From: Aminobacter sp039907765 | GTDB taxonomy: Bacteria > Pseudomonadota > Alphaproteobacteria > Rhizobiales > Rhizobiaceae | Length of the DNA stretch: 64,000 nucleotides | NCBI RefSeq assembly: GCF_039907765.1 | Contig: NZ_JARDJI010000004.1 | Span: 62,001 to 126,000, forward strand | Direction of reading: 5' to 3' | Shown here: one piece after another, positions 1-7,543 of the stretch | How positions within the stretch are numbered: position 1 is the first letter of the stretch | How the letters are laid out: each line of letters begins with the position of its first letter | Made by a program: the position numbers and the translations under genes | The notes under the pieces: model-generated | What the model was told of the DNA's origin: nothing | The model's database searches: none | Seen by the model: the letters and a program-made list of their open reading frames with translations, nothing else

Positions 1-508
1 CGAACGGGCACCGCATCACCGCAAGGCGCGTCAGCGGGTTGAAGGGGTTGTGCTCGATGATGCAGGCCACCCCGCCCGGCCGCACCACCCGCCGCATCTC
101 CTCGACGAAGCCTGGCCAGGACGTCGGCGCAACATGGTGCAGGACGCAGCTGGCGAAGGCGATGTCGAACGTAGCGCTCCGATAGGGAAGCAGGTTCGAG
201 GTGCAAACGCCGTATTCGTTGTCCGGATTGCAGTGGCGGGCGCGCTCGATCGATTGTTCGGACACGTCGCAGCCGTGCAGTCGATCGAAGATGCCGCGAA
301 GATGCGGGTGCAGCGAACCCACGCCGCAGCCGATGTCCAGCGCGCACACGCGCTCGCCGCCGAGCCGCAGTTGCCGCTCGTCGACCAGCCGCCTGAGCAG
401 GTCGGCCTTGGCGCCGAGGAAGAAGTCGTGCCCGAGACCGGAGAAGCGGATGGATCGCGCGACCGCTTCGCCATAGCTGGACCCGTAGCCGTCGAACAGT
501 TCTGACAC
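1..508 (-). CDS. SAM-dependent class I methyltransferase (3' end outside window)
   Basis: Partial gene, running off the left edge. The reading frame translates as VSELFDGYGSSYGEAVARSI and continues with a motif I segment (LDIGCGVGS), a motif II-like segment (FDIAFASCVLHHV) and a post-motif EEMRRVVRPGG. This order is typical of the Methyltransf_11/25 Rossmann fold that binds S-adenosylmethionine. The GTG start shares its G with the TAG stop of the upstream glycosyltransferase, so the two are probably translationally coupled. The context suggests modification of a lipid-linked sugar or surface glycan. The substrate cannot be read from the sequence. Confidence 0.8.
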   Translation of the reverse strand, partial: MSELFDGYGSSYGEAVARSIRFSGLGHDFFLGAKADLLRRLVDERQLRLGGERVCALDIGCGVGSLHPHLRGIFDRLHGCDVSEQSIERARHCNPDNEYGVCTSNLLPYRSATFDIAFASCVLHHVAPTSWPGFVEEMRRVVRPGGVACIIEHNPFNPLTRLAVMRCPF

Positions 509-1539
509 TAGCCGGCTCTCCGATTGGCCAGGCCCGCGAACGCACGCTCCTCACCCGCCGGCCGCTTGTCGTCGAACCCGCTCGCGCGGGAAACCACGTA
601 GAGGGGCCGCCGCTTCACCTCGGCATAGATGCCGCCGACATAGAGCCCGACCACCCCGGTCATGAACAAGTTGACGCCGCACAGGAAGGACACGATGACG
701 ACCGTGGACGTCCAGCCGGCGATGACCCCGGCTTCGAAGGTCCAGGCCAGGATCGCGTAGACGCCATAGGCGATCGCGACGAACGAGATCGTCAGCCCGC
801 CCCACAGCGCCATCCGCAAGGGGGTGTCGGAAAAGCTGACGATGCCGCGGACGGCGAGGTGCAGCATCTTCCAGAACGGGTACTTGGTCTCGCCCCGCGC
901 GCGAGCGGGCCGTTCGAAGAGCACCTCCGTCTGCTTGAAGCCCATCCAGGCGAACATGCCGCGCACGAAACGGTCGTGTTCGGGCATGCTCTGGAAGGTC
1001 TCGAGCGCCCTGCGGCCGACGAGCCGGAAATCCCCGACGTCGCGCGGAATGTCCACCGTGGTCATCCGCCCCATCAGCCGGTAGAAGAGGCTCGCGGTCG
1101 CACGCTTGAACCAGGTCTCGCCCTCGCGCCTGATGCGCCGGGCATAGACGATCTCGTATCCTTCGTGCCATTTGGCGATGAGATCGAGCACCACTTCGGG
1201 CGGGTCCTGGAGATCGGCATCCATGACGATGACCGCGTCGCCGGCCGCGGCGTCCATCCCGGCGGTGATGGCGATCTGGTGTCCGAAATTGCGCGAGAGC
1301 TCGATGAGCCGAAACCGCGGCTCATGCTCGAGCAAACGCCTGAGATACTCCACGCTGCCGTCGCGGCTGCCGTCGTCGACGAAGATCGCCTCCGCCTCGC
1401 CGTCCAGCCGGCAAAACAGCCCGCCGATCCTTTCGACCAGCAGCGGCAGGACTTCCTCTTCGTTGTTGACCGGGATGACGAACGAGTATCGAGGCGGTTT
1501 TCGCCTCGACCGCACGATCTGGATCGCCTGGTTTCGCAT
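508..1539 (-). CDS. GT2-family glycosyltransferase, GtrB/DPM1-like, membrane anchored
   Basis: About 343 residues. The N-terminal GT-A domain has YSFVIPVNNEEE, the metal/nucleotide-binding FVDDGSRDGS, and MDADLQDPPE (DXD-type). Two hydrophobic helices follow near the C-terminus (around ALWGGLTISFVAIAYGVYAI and VVIVSFLCGVNLFMTGVVGL), as in polyprenyl-phosphate glucosyltransferases (GtrB, ArnC, dolichyl-phosphate mannose synthase). Such enzymes move a sugar from a nucleotide onto a polyprenyl phosphate at the inner membrane. I chose the ATG at 1539, just before the domain. The frame stays open further upstream and no strong ribosome site marks the start. It overlaps the following methyltransferase by one base, so the pair forms an operon. 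Confidence 0.85.
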   Translation of the reverse strand: MRNQAIQIVRSRRKPPRYSFVIPVNNEEEVLPLLVERIGGLFCRLDGEAEAIFVDDGSRDGSVEYLRRLLEHEPRFRLIELSRNFGHQIAITAGMDAAAGDAVIVMDADLQDPPEVVLDLIAKWHEGYEIVYARRIRREGETWFKRATASLFYRLMGRMTTVDIPRDVGDFRLVGRRALETFQSMPEHDRFVRGMFAWMGFKQTEVLFERPARARGETKYPFWKMLHLAVRGIVSFSDTPLRMALWGGLTISFVAIAYGVYAILAWTFEAGVIAGWTSTVVIVSFLCGVNLFMTGVVGLYVGGIYAEVKRRPLYVVSRASGFDDKRPAGEERAFAGLANRRAG

Positions 1540-1695
1540 CCGATTCAAATCGACAACGCCGCCGAAAAGTTCCCGCCTCGCGTGCAAATGTCGACGAACG
1601 GGCAGCCTTGCCGACTTTTGCCTGTATTTGACAGCGCAAGGGCATGGCGGGATGCCTGCCGGCATTCGCCGACAGGCAGGGTCGGACGACGGCGC

Positions 1696-2385
1696 CTAGA
1701 CCAGGATGACGACGATCTTCAGGGTCGACGGTTCGACGATCACAATCCGTCCGTCCGCCAGCAGGAAGAACAGGTAGCCTTCATAGGCCGGAACGATCTT
1801 GACGATCCGTACCGGAAGCGGTCTCAGCTTGACCTTGACCGTCTGCGGCACGGCAACGCCGACCGCCACGTCAAAGTTGACGGTAACCGGCGCGACCTGC
1901 GTTTCCTTGATCACCTGGGTGATCTCGGTCTTCTGCTCCACGGTCACGTTGACGTTCTGGGTCGTCGACGACTCGCCACTCTGCTGAGCCTCCCCGCTCT
2001 GTGCAGGTTGCTCGGTCTGCGCGGCGCCACTTTGAGCGGGCTGTTCCATTCCGGAGCCCTGCGCCTTCTGCTTCGGCTGCTCGGCCGTCGCTCCGCCCTG
2101 CGTCGCCTCTCCGGCGGCTTCGCCCTCAGGCGCTTGTTCGCCTGCCTTGGGCTGCTTGGCCTGCTGCTTGGGCTGTGCCGCTCCCTCGCCCGCGGCACCG
2201 CCCTGCTGCTCGCTCGTGGCGCCCTTTGGCGACTTGCCTTCGGGCTTCAAGCAGTTCTCGGCCTTTGAGCCTGCCGGGCACTCGGTGGTCTGGCCCTGAG
2301 CCGGTTGCTCGGTCTGCGCCAGAACAGGCCCGGCGGCGACGCTGAGGCCCAAGGCGATGACGCTCTTGATGATGATACCTGTCAT
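1696..2385 (-). CDS. DUF1236-family exported protein
   Basis: About 229 residues. A signal peptide (MTGIIIKSVIALGLSVAAG, cleaved near VLAQ) is followed by a long Gln/Glu/Gly/Ala-rich disordered segment (residues about 25-140). The C-terminal part has repeated short beta-like stretches ending in GYLFFLLADGRIVIVEPSTL, the hallmark of DUF1236 proteins of alphaproteobacteria. Function is unknown; it is likely periplasmic or envelope associated. The start at 2385 is supported by GAGGAG eight bases upstream. It is divergent from udgX. Confidence 0.75.
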   Translation of the reverse strand: MTGIIIKSVIALGLSVAAGPVLAQTEQPAQGQTTECPAGSKAENCLKPEGKSPKGATSEQQGGAAGEGAAQPKQQAKQPKAGEQAPEGEAAGEATQGGATAEQPKQKAQGSGMEQPAQSGAAQTEQPAQSGEAQQSGESSTTQNVNVTVEQKTEITQVIKETQVAPVTVNFDVAVGVAVPQTVKVKLRPLPVRIVKIVPAYEGYLFFLLADGRIVIVEPSTLKIVVILV

Positions 2386-2592
2386 TACAAGTCTCCTCGT
2401 CTGAACATCCCTCAAGAGGCTAATCCGGCGTGGAGGGCCAAGGTTCCCAAAAACTTTCCCTGGCGCATTGGCCTCGGTCGGCGATGTGGGCGGTTGATCG
2501 GCGGGACCGCGATCGTCGCTTTGAAGCAGGCCTGGCGGAACAATCCGGCCGCGGCCGCCGTTGGTCCCGGTCGCCCGAAAGAGGAGTTCGCG

Positions 2593-3321
2593 ATGGCTGG
2601 CAAAGGCGGATTCCGCTTTGCGTCCCTCCGACCCGATGAACGTGGCAAGGTGCCTTCGTCAGGGGATGACGCGCAGTCGGATGCATTCATGCCCCCGGCG
2701 CTCGAGGAGGATGCGAGCATCGACACGCTGCGCGAGAGCGCCAGGACCTGCCGCCGCTGCCCGCTGTGGCGCGACGCCACCCAGACGGTCTTCGGCGAGG
2801 GGCCGCCAAGGGCGGATATCATCTTCGTCGGCGAGCAGCCCGGCGACCGCGAGGACCTGGCCGGCAAGCCCTTCGTCGGTCCCGCCGGCGACATCTTCGA
2901 CGCCATCCTTGAAGAAGCGGGCCTCGACCGGGCCAGGGTCTACGTCACCAATGCGGTCAAGCATTTCAAATTCCAGCCGCGCGGCAAGCGCCGCATCCAT
3001 TCGAAGCCGAATGTCGGCGAGATGCGGGCCTGCCACTGGTGGCTCGCCAAGGAACTGAAGATCGTGAAGCCCCGGCTTGCAGTGGCGCTGGGCGCGACAG
3101 CGGCCCATTCCCTCATCGGCAAGCCGATTGCAGTCACCAGGCTGCGCGGCGAGACGATGACGCGTGATGACGGGCTGCCCGTCTTCATCACGATCCACCC
3201 TTCGTTCATCCTCCGCATCCGCGACCCGGCCGACCGTCGCGCCGAACGGCGGCGCTTCCTGGCAGACCTGGTAGCGGTCGGGAAGGCAGCGGCGAGTTCG
3301 GTGGCTAGTATCCGCCGATGA
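2593..3321 (+). CDS. udgX: UdgX-type uracil-DNA glycosylase
   Basis: 242 residues. Family signatures are GEQPG (residues 80-84), KPFVGPAGD (92-100) and the UdgX-specific loop KRRIH (132-136). In the Mycobacterium smegmatis enzyme the His of this loop attacks the sugar after uracil excision and leaves the protein covalently bound to DNA. Cys53, Cys56 and Cys147 are placed for an iron-sulfur cluster. His124 sits where family 4 enzymes have the fourth Cys, and I infer it as the fourth ligand. The C-terminal HPSFILR matches the family's catalytic HPS motif. The ATG at 2593 has GAGGAG six bases upstream. The 3' end overlaps the convergent SDR gene by 17 bases. Confidence 0.9.
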   Translation: MAGKGGFRFASLRPDERGKVPSSGDDAQSDAFMPPALEEDASIDTLRESARTCRRCPLWRDATQTVFGEGPPRADIIFVGEQPGDREDLAGKPFVGPAGDIFDAILEEAGLDRARVYVTNAVKHFKFQPRGKRRIHSKPNVGEMRACHWWLAKELKIVKPRLAVALGATAAHSLIGKPIAVTRLRGETMTRDDGLPVFITIHPSFILRIRDPADRRAERRRFLADLVAVGKAAASSVASIRR

Positions 3322-4273
3322 TCGGCAGGATCTCTCCCGTGATGTAGCTGGAGCAGTGCGGCGAAGCCAGGAACACATAGGCGGGCGCGATCTCCTCGGG
3401 CTGGGCCGGACGCTTCATCGGCGTCTTCGCGCCGAACATCGATACGTCCGCCGCCTGCTTGTCGGAAGGATTGAGCGGCGTCCACACCGGGCCGGGCGCC
3501 ACGGCATTTACCCGGATGCCGCGGTCGACGAGATTGGCGGCGAGCGCGCGGGTGAACGCGTGGATGCCGCCCTTGGTCATCGAATAGTCGATGAGTTCCT
3601 TGCTGCCGTCGATGCCGGTGACCGAGCCGGTGTTGATGATGGCCGAACCCGGCTGCATGTGCGCGACCGCGGCCTGCGCCATGTGGAAGTAGCCGTAGAG
3701 ATTTGTCTTGAGCGTTATGTCGAAGTGCTCCTCGGTGAGGTCGGCCAGCTCGCGCGAATGCACCTGGAAGGCCGCGTTGTTGACCAGTATGTCGATGCGC
3801 CCGAACTTCTTCACGGTCTCGGCCACCGCCTTTTGGCAGTCGTCGCGCTTGCTGACGTCGCCGGGCAGCAGGATGCATCGGCCGCCCTCGGCCTCGACCG
3901 CCGCCTTGGTCCGCTCGGCATCCTCGTGTTCGTTGAGGTAGCCGATGGCGATGTCGGCTCCCTCGCGCGCGAACAGCACCGCGACGGAGCGGCCGATGCC
4001 GGAGTCGCCGCCGGTGATCAGCGCCACCTTCCCGGCGAGCTTGCCGGAGCCGATGTAATAGGGTGCATCGTAGAGGGGAGCCGGGTCGACTTGCGACTCC
4101 TTTCCCGGTTTCGGCAGATGCTGCCTGGGAAACGGGGGAACGGGGTAGAGCCGGGCTCCGGCCTGCATTGCCTGCCCGCCATTGCCACCCTTGCGTTTGC
4201 GGTCGTCTGCTTCGACCTTCTTCTGGACGGATTGCTGTCGTCGCGCTGCTGCGGCGGCTTTGCTCGCGGCCAT
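3305..4273 (-). CDS. SDR-family oxidoreductase (YghA/general stress protein 39 type)
   Basis: 322 residues. A basic, low-complexity N-terminus of about 70 residues precedes a classical short-chain dehydrogenase: cofactor motif TGGDSGIGR, NNAA, catalytic Ser in NTGSVTG, YSMTK (Tyr-x3-Lys) and PGPVWTPL. The N-terminal extension with DAPYYIGSGKLAGK is typical of the YghA/YdaD stress-induced subgroup. The substrate is unknown. GGAGG lies upstream of the ATG. It follows the small basic protein by 18 bases, so the two are probably co-transcribed. Confidence 0.85.
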   Translation of the reverse strand: MAASKAAAAARRQQSVQKKVEADDRKRKGGNGGQAMQAGARLYPVPPFPRQHLPKPGKESQVDPAPLYDAPYYIGSGKLAGKVALITGGDSGIGRSVAVLFAREGADIAIGYLNEHEDAERTKAAVEAEGGRCILLPGDVSKRDDCQKAVAETVKKFGRIDILVNNAAFQVHSRELADLTEEHFDITLKTNLYGYFHMAQAAVAHMQPGSAIINTGSVTGIDGSKELIDYSMTKGGIHAFTRALAANLVDRGIRVNAVAPGPVWTPLNPSDKQAADVSMFGAKTPMKRPAQPEEIAPAYVFLASPHCSSYITGEILPIIGGY

Positions 4274-4291
4274 CGGGCTACCTCCAGATCC

Positions 4292-4597
4292 TCAGTGGGC
4301 CTCGCGGCGTTTGCGTGTGGCGGCGGCCTTCTTTGCAGATGCCGAACGGGAGGCTGCCGAACGGCGGGCCGAAGCTTCCCCGCCCAATTGGCCCCCCTTT
4401 TTTGCCGACACGTTGGTGTCGGCCTTGCCGCGTCCGGAGCCGGATTTGTTGCCGCCGCCCGACTCCTTGTTGACCGTGGCCCAGGCTCTGCGCTCGGCCT
4501 CCTCGTCGGATATTCCCCGCTCCTTGTAGCTGTCCTCGATGTGCTCCGCCTTGCGCTTTTGCTTGTCCGTATATTTGTCCTTGTCGCCGCGTGGCAT
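4292..4597 (-). CDS. Small basic stress-type protein, function unknown
   Basis: 101 residues, starting MPRGDKDKYTDKQKRKAEHI. The first 50 residues are charged and probably helical (EDSYKERGISDEEAERRAWA). The rest is rich in Lys, Ala, Ser and Gly, resembling a histone-like or disordered DNA-binding tail (KKAAATRKRREAH). Similar rhizobial proteins are often labelled plasmid stabilization, a name I cannot support from sequence. The start at 4597 has GGGAG seven bases upstream. It lies just upstream of the SDR gene and divergent from topoisomerase IB, which suggests a stress or chromatin role by inference only. Confidence 0.7.
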   Translation of the reverse strand: MPRGDKDKYTDKQKRKAEHIEDSYKERGISDEEAERRAWATVNKESGGGNKSGSGRGKADTNVSAKKGGQLGGEASARRSAASRSASAKKAAATRKRREAH

Positions 4598-4743
4598 GTC
4601 ATTCTCCCATGGTTCTTCAAGAACCCAACGCCCCGCCTCCGCGACGGTTCCTCTACGAAATCCTGGCGCTTCGATCGGAACCCTCGGCACGCCTGCCTGT
4701 TGTGCCGTGACCGCGAGGAAGACGACCATGCCCGGAGGAATCG

Positions 4744-5832
4744 ATGCACCGCAACGCTGAAGCCTGTCCGGCGGCGTCCGGACATGAGGGCGCGGCATCC
4801 CTGCGATACGTCGGCGACCAGGAGGCCGGAACGACGCGGCACCCGGCGGGCAAGGGCTTCCGCTACAAGGATGCCCATGGCCGCTGGGTGGCCGACAAGC
4901 CCGAGCTTGACCGTATCCGCGGCCTCGCCATCCCTCCGGCCTGGTCCGACGTCTGGATCTGTTCCGATGGCAAGGGGCACATCCAGGCGACCGGGCGCGA
5001 CGCGCGCGGCCGCAAGCAGTACCGCTACCATCCCCGCTGGACCGCGATCCGCGACGAGGTCAAGTTTTCGAGCCTTGGCGAGTTCGCGCGGGCGCTGCCG
5101 AAACTCCGGCGGCGGGTGGAGCGCGACCTCGCCAAGCGAGGGCTGCCGCGGGAAAAGGTGATCGCCTCCATCGTCTGGCTGCTCGACAACACCATGATCC
5201 GCGTCGGCAGCCCGGCCTATGCCCGGGAGAACGGCAGCTTCGGCCTGACGACGCTGCGCGACCGGCATGTCGACATCCGCGGCTCGACACTCAGATTTGC
5301 CTTCAAGGGCAAGTCCGGCAGGGAATGGCGGTTGCGGCTCGTCGACAGGCGCATGGCCGGGATCGTCCGCCGCATCCAGGACCTGCCCGGGCAGGACCTG
5401 TTCCAGTATCTCGATGAGGATGGCAGGCGGTCTGCCGTGACCTCCGAGGACGTCAACGGCTACATCCGCGCGGCGTGCGGCCTCCCCTTCAGTTCCAAGG
5501 ACTTCCGGACCTGGGGCGGCACGGTCCGGGCGCTTGCGCTGTTTTCGCGCCTGCCGCTCCCGTCCGGCGAAGCCGCCAGGAGGCGCGCCCGCAACACCGT
5601 CGTCGACAAGGTCGCGAGAAGCCTCGGCAATACGCGCACCGTCTGCCGCAAGGGATACATCCATCCCGAAGTGATCGGCGCCTGGGCCGAAGGCCGGCTG
5701 CAGGAAGGGCTGCGCAGGGCTGGCCATCCTCGCGTGGCGGAACTGGACCGGGACGAGGCGCGGACGCTGGCCTGGCTCCGCGCCACGGCGGAACCTTTGC
5801 CAGGGAGACGCGTTCGCAAAACGAGCGCCTAG
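4744..5832 (+). CDS. DNA topoisomerase IB (poxvirus/bacterial type)
   Basis: 362 residues, slightly longer than typical bacterial TopIB. It relaxes supercoils by a transient 3'-phosphotyrosyl link. Catalytic residues can be placed by comparison with vaccinia and Deinococcus enzymes: Arg153 (MIRVGSPAYARENGS), Lys190 (FKGKSG), Arg255 (DFRTWGGT), Asn296 (SLGNTRTVC, where vaccinia has His) and the nucleophile Tyr305 (CRKGYIHP). The N-terminal domain around YRYHPRWTAIRDEVKF is also conserved. The gene is divergent from the small basic protein and SDR and next to a 58-residue hypothetical gene. Confidence 0.92.
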   Translation: MHRNAEACPAASGHEGAASLRYVGDQEAGTTRHPAGKGFRYKDAHGRWVADKPELDRIRGLAIPPAWSDVWICSDGKGHIQATGRDARGRKQYRYHPRWTAIRDEVKFSSLGEFARALPKLRRRVERDLAKRGLPREKVIASIVWLLDNTMIRVGSPAYARENGSFGLTTLRDRHVDIRGSTLRFAFKGKSGREWRLRLVDRRMAGIVRRIQDLPGQDLFQYLDEDGRRSAVTSEDVNGYIRAACGLPFSSKDFRTWGGTVRALALFSRLPLPSGEAARRRARNTVVDKVARSLGNTRTVCRKGYIHPEVIGAWAEGRLQEGLRRAGHPRVAELDRDEARTLAWLRATAEPLPGRRVRKTSA

Positions 5833-5864
5833 CCTTTCAGCCGCTCGTCCGAAAGAACAGCGCA

Positions 5865-6041
5865 ATGGCCGAGATTCTCCAGTTTGGTGGCAACCACGTG
5901 TTCGTCAAGCGAGCCGAGGATGTCTGGATCGTCCGGGTCCTGGAGGACGGCGACCAGACGGACTACACGTTCGATCACTGCAAATGGGCCGAGAAGTTCG
6001 CCAGGGACCAGCGGATCAGGATTGCCGGCCGCAACGGTTGA
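5865..6041 (+). CDS. Hypothetical 58-residue protein
   Basis: Begins MAEILQFGGNHVFVKRAEDV and ends RDQRIRIAGRNG. No signal peptide or membrane segment is visible. The pattern of short beta strands and the Asp/Glu-rich centre suggest a small folded cytosolic protein. It starts 32 bases after the topoisomerase stop and ends 17 bases before the convergent histidine kinase stop. The ribosome site is weak (GAAAGAA). Function unknown. Confidence 0.55.
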   Translation: MAEILQFGGNHVFVKRAEDVWIVRVLEDGDQTDYTFDHCKWAEKFARDQRIRIAGRNG

Positions 6042-6058
6042 GGCGAACGCGCGCCAGG

Positions 6059-7456
6059 TCAGGCCTGGATCGAAGCGACAGGCGCCGTCAGCGTCCAGCA
6101 GACACCGTCCGCGTCCAGGACCAGCGCCGCGGTTCCACCCACCGAGATGGGCGTCACGCGTTCGAGCACTGTGCGGCCGAAGCCCGAGCCGGCGCTGGCG
6201 CCGGCATTGGGTCCTCCCCGTTCGGTCCATCGCAAGGTGAATTCCGTGCCTGCGACTTGCCATTCGACGGCGACGCGTCCCCTGGCAGTAGACAACGCAC
6301 CGTATTTCGCCGAGTTCGTGGACAATTCGTGGAACGCCATGCCAAGGCTCTGGACCGCCGCCGCCGACAGCACGATCCGTTCGCCCGCGAACGAGATCTT
6401 GTCCTTCCGGGCGAACGGCATGACCTGGCTCGCTACCAGTTCGTGGAGTGTGGCGCCGCGCCATTCGCCTTCCACGAGCAGGTCGTGCGCCCGCGAAAGT
6501 CCCATGATCCGCTCACGGATCTGGCTTTCGAATGCCAGCGTGTCCACCGAGTTCTTCCGCGTCTCGCGGATCATCGACAGGATCACCGCGAACTGGTTCT
6601 TCACCCGATGGTTCACCTCGCGCATCAGCAACCTGATGCGGCTTTCCCGCTCGCTCCGCTCGGTGATGTCCCGGGCGATCTTGGATGCGCCGATCACCCT
6701 GCCCGAGGCGGTCCTGATCGGCGAAACCGTAAGCGAGACCGGTACCAGGCTGCCGTCCTTGCGCCTGCGGACGGTGTCGAAATGGTCGACCCGCTGCCCG
6801 GCGCGTATGCGTCCGAGGATGTGGTCCTCTTCGGCCAGGCGATCTTCCGGAATGAGCATGCTGATGTGCTGTCCGATCGCTTCCTCGCTGCTGTATCCGA
6901 AAAGCCGCTCCGCGCCTGCGTTCCAGCTCTTGATGTAACCGCTGATATCCTTGCTGACGATGGCATCGTCCGACGACTCGACGATCGCCGCCAGCCGATG
7001 CACCTGTTCCTCGGCGCTCTTGTGCTGGGAGATATCGATCAGAATGCTGATCGCTCCGGCGACCTCGCCGGAATCGGAGAGGATGGGGGCAGGATAGGCC
7101 AGATACGGGACCACCCTTCCGTCGGGCCGGATCAACGCCGCCTCCACCGCCGCCATTGCCTTCTTGCCGCGCAGGGCGAGAGCCGTCGGCGACTCGTGGC
7201 GGCCGAGCGGATCGCCGTTGGGCGTCAAAAGCTTCAGTGCGCCGCACCACTTGGCATCCTTGGGCGGCGTCCGCCCCCACATCTCCACGGCCGCGTCGTT
7301 GAACCAGGCGACCGTTCCGTCCGCATCCGTCATGCAGACCGGCACCGCCAGGGCGGCAAGCAGCAGTCGGGGATCGTGCTGGCCGAATTCATCGCGCTTC
7401 GCCGCGGGCGTCGGAGCTTCGTCGGGCGCAAGGGACGGACCCGTCATTTCAACCAT
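6059..7456 (-). CDS. PAS-PAS sensor histidine kinase, HWE family, cytosolic
   Basis: About 465 residues with no membrane segments. Two PAS domains (about 30-145 and 152-270) precede an HWE kinase core: the phospho-acceptor His283 in REVNHRVKN, an N-box AFHELSTNSAKYGAL with the family's extra His, and WTERGGP, which supplies the W-x-E of the family name. HWE kinases are common in rhizobia and often handle light, redox or general stress signals. No response regulator is adjacent, so the output is unknown. The ATG at 7456 is the preferred start; another in-frame Met lies three codons downstream and no strong ribosome site decides between them. Confidence 0.85.
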   Translation of the reverse strand: MVEMTGPSLAPDEAPTPAAKRDEFGQHDPRLLLAALAVPVCMTDADGTVAWFNDAAVEMWGRTPPKDAKWCGALKLLTPNGDPLGRHESPTALALRGKKAMAAVEAALIRPDGRVVPYLAYPAPILSDSGEVAGAISILIDISQHKSAEEQVHRLAAIVESSDDAIVSKDISGYIKSWNAGAERLFGYSSEEAIGQHISMLIPEDRLAEEDHILGRIRAGQRVDHFDTVRRRKDGSLVPVSLTVSPIRTASGRVIGASKIARDITERSERESRIRLLMREVNHRVKNQFAVILSMIRETRKNSVDTLAFESQIRERIMGLSRAHDLLVEGEWRGATLHELVASQVMPFARKDKISFAGERIVLSAAAVQSLGMAFHELSTNSAKYGALSTARGRVAVEWQVAGTEFTLRWTERGGPNAGASAGSGFGRTVLERVTPISVGGTAALVLDADGVCWTLTAPVASIQA

Positions 7457-7543
7457 GTCTGTCCCACTTCCCCGCGATGCGGTTCGCACGCCTTCACCGC
7501 TGCGATGGCCGTATGCGCCCGGCATGATCGGTTCGTGTCCATG

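Noticed and set aside
1655..1676. Imperfect hairpin between the DUF1236 gene and the glycosyltransferase gene as a terminator
   Set aside because: The 9-bp stem has a mismatch and no T-tract follows on the minus strand.
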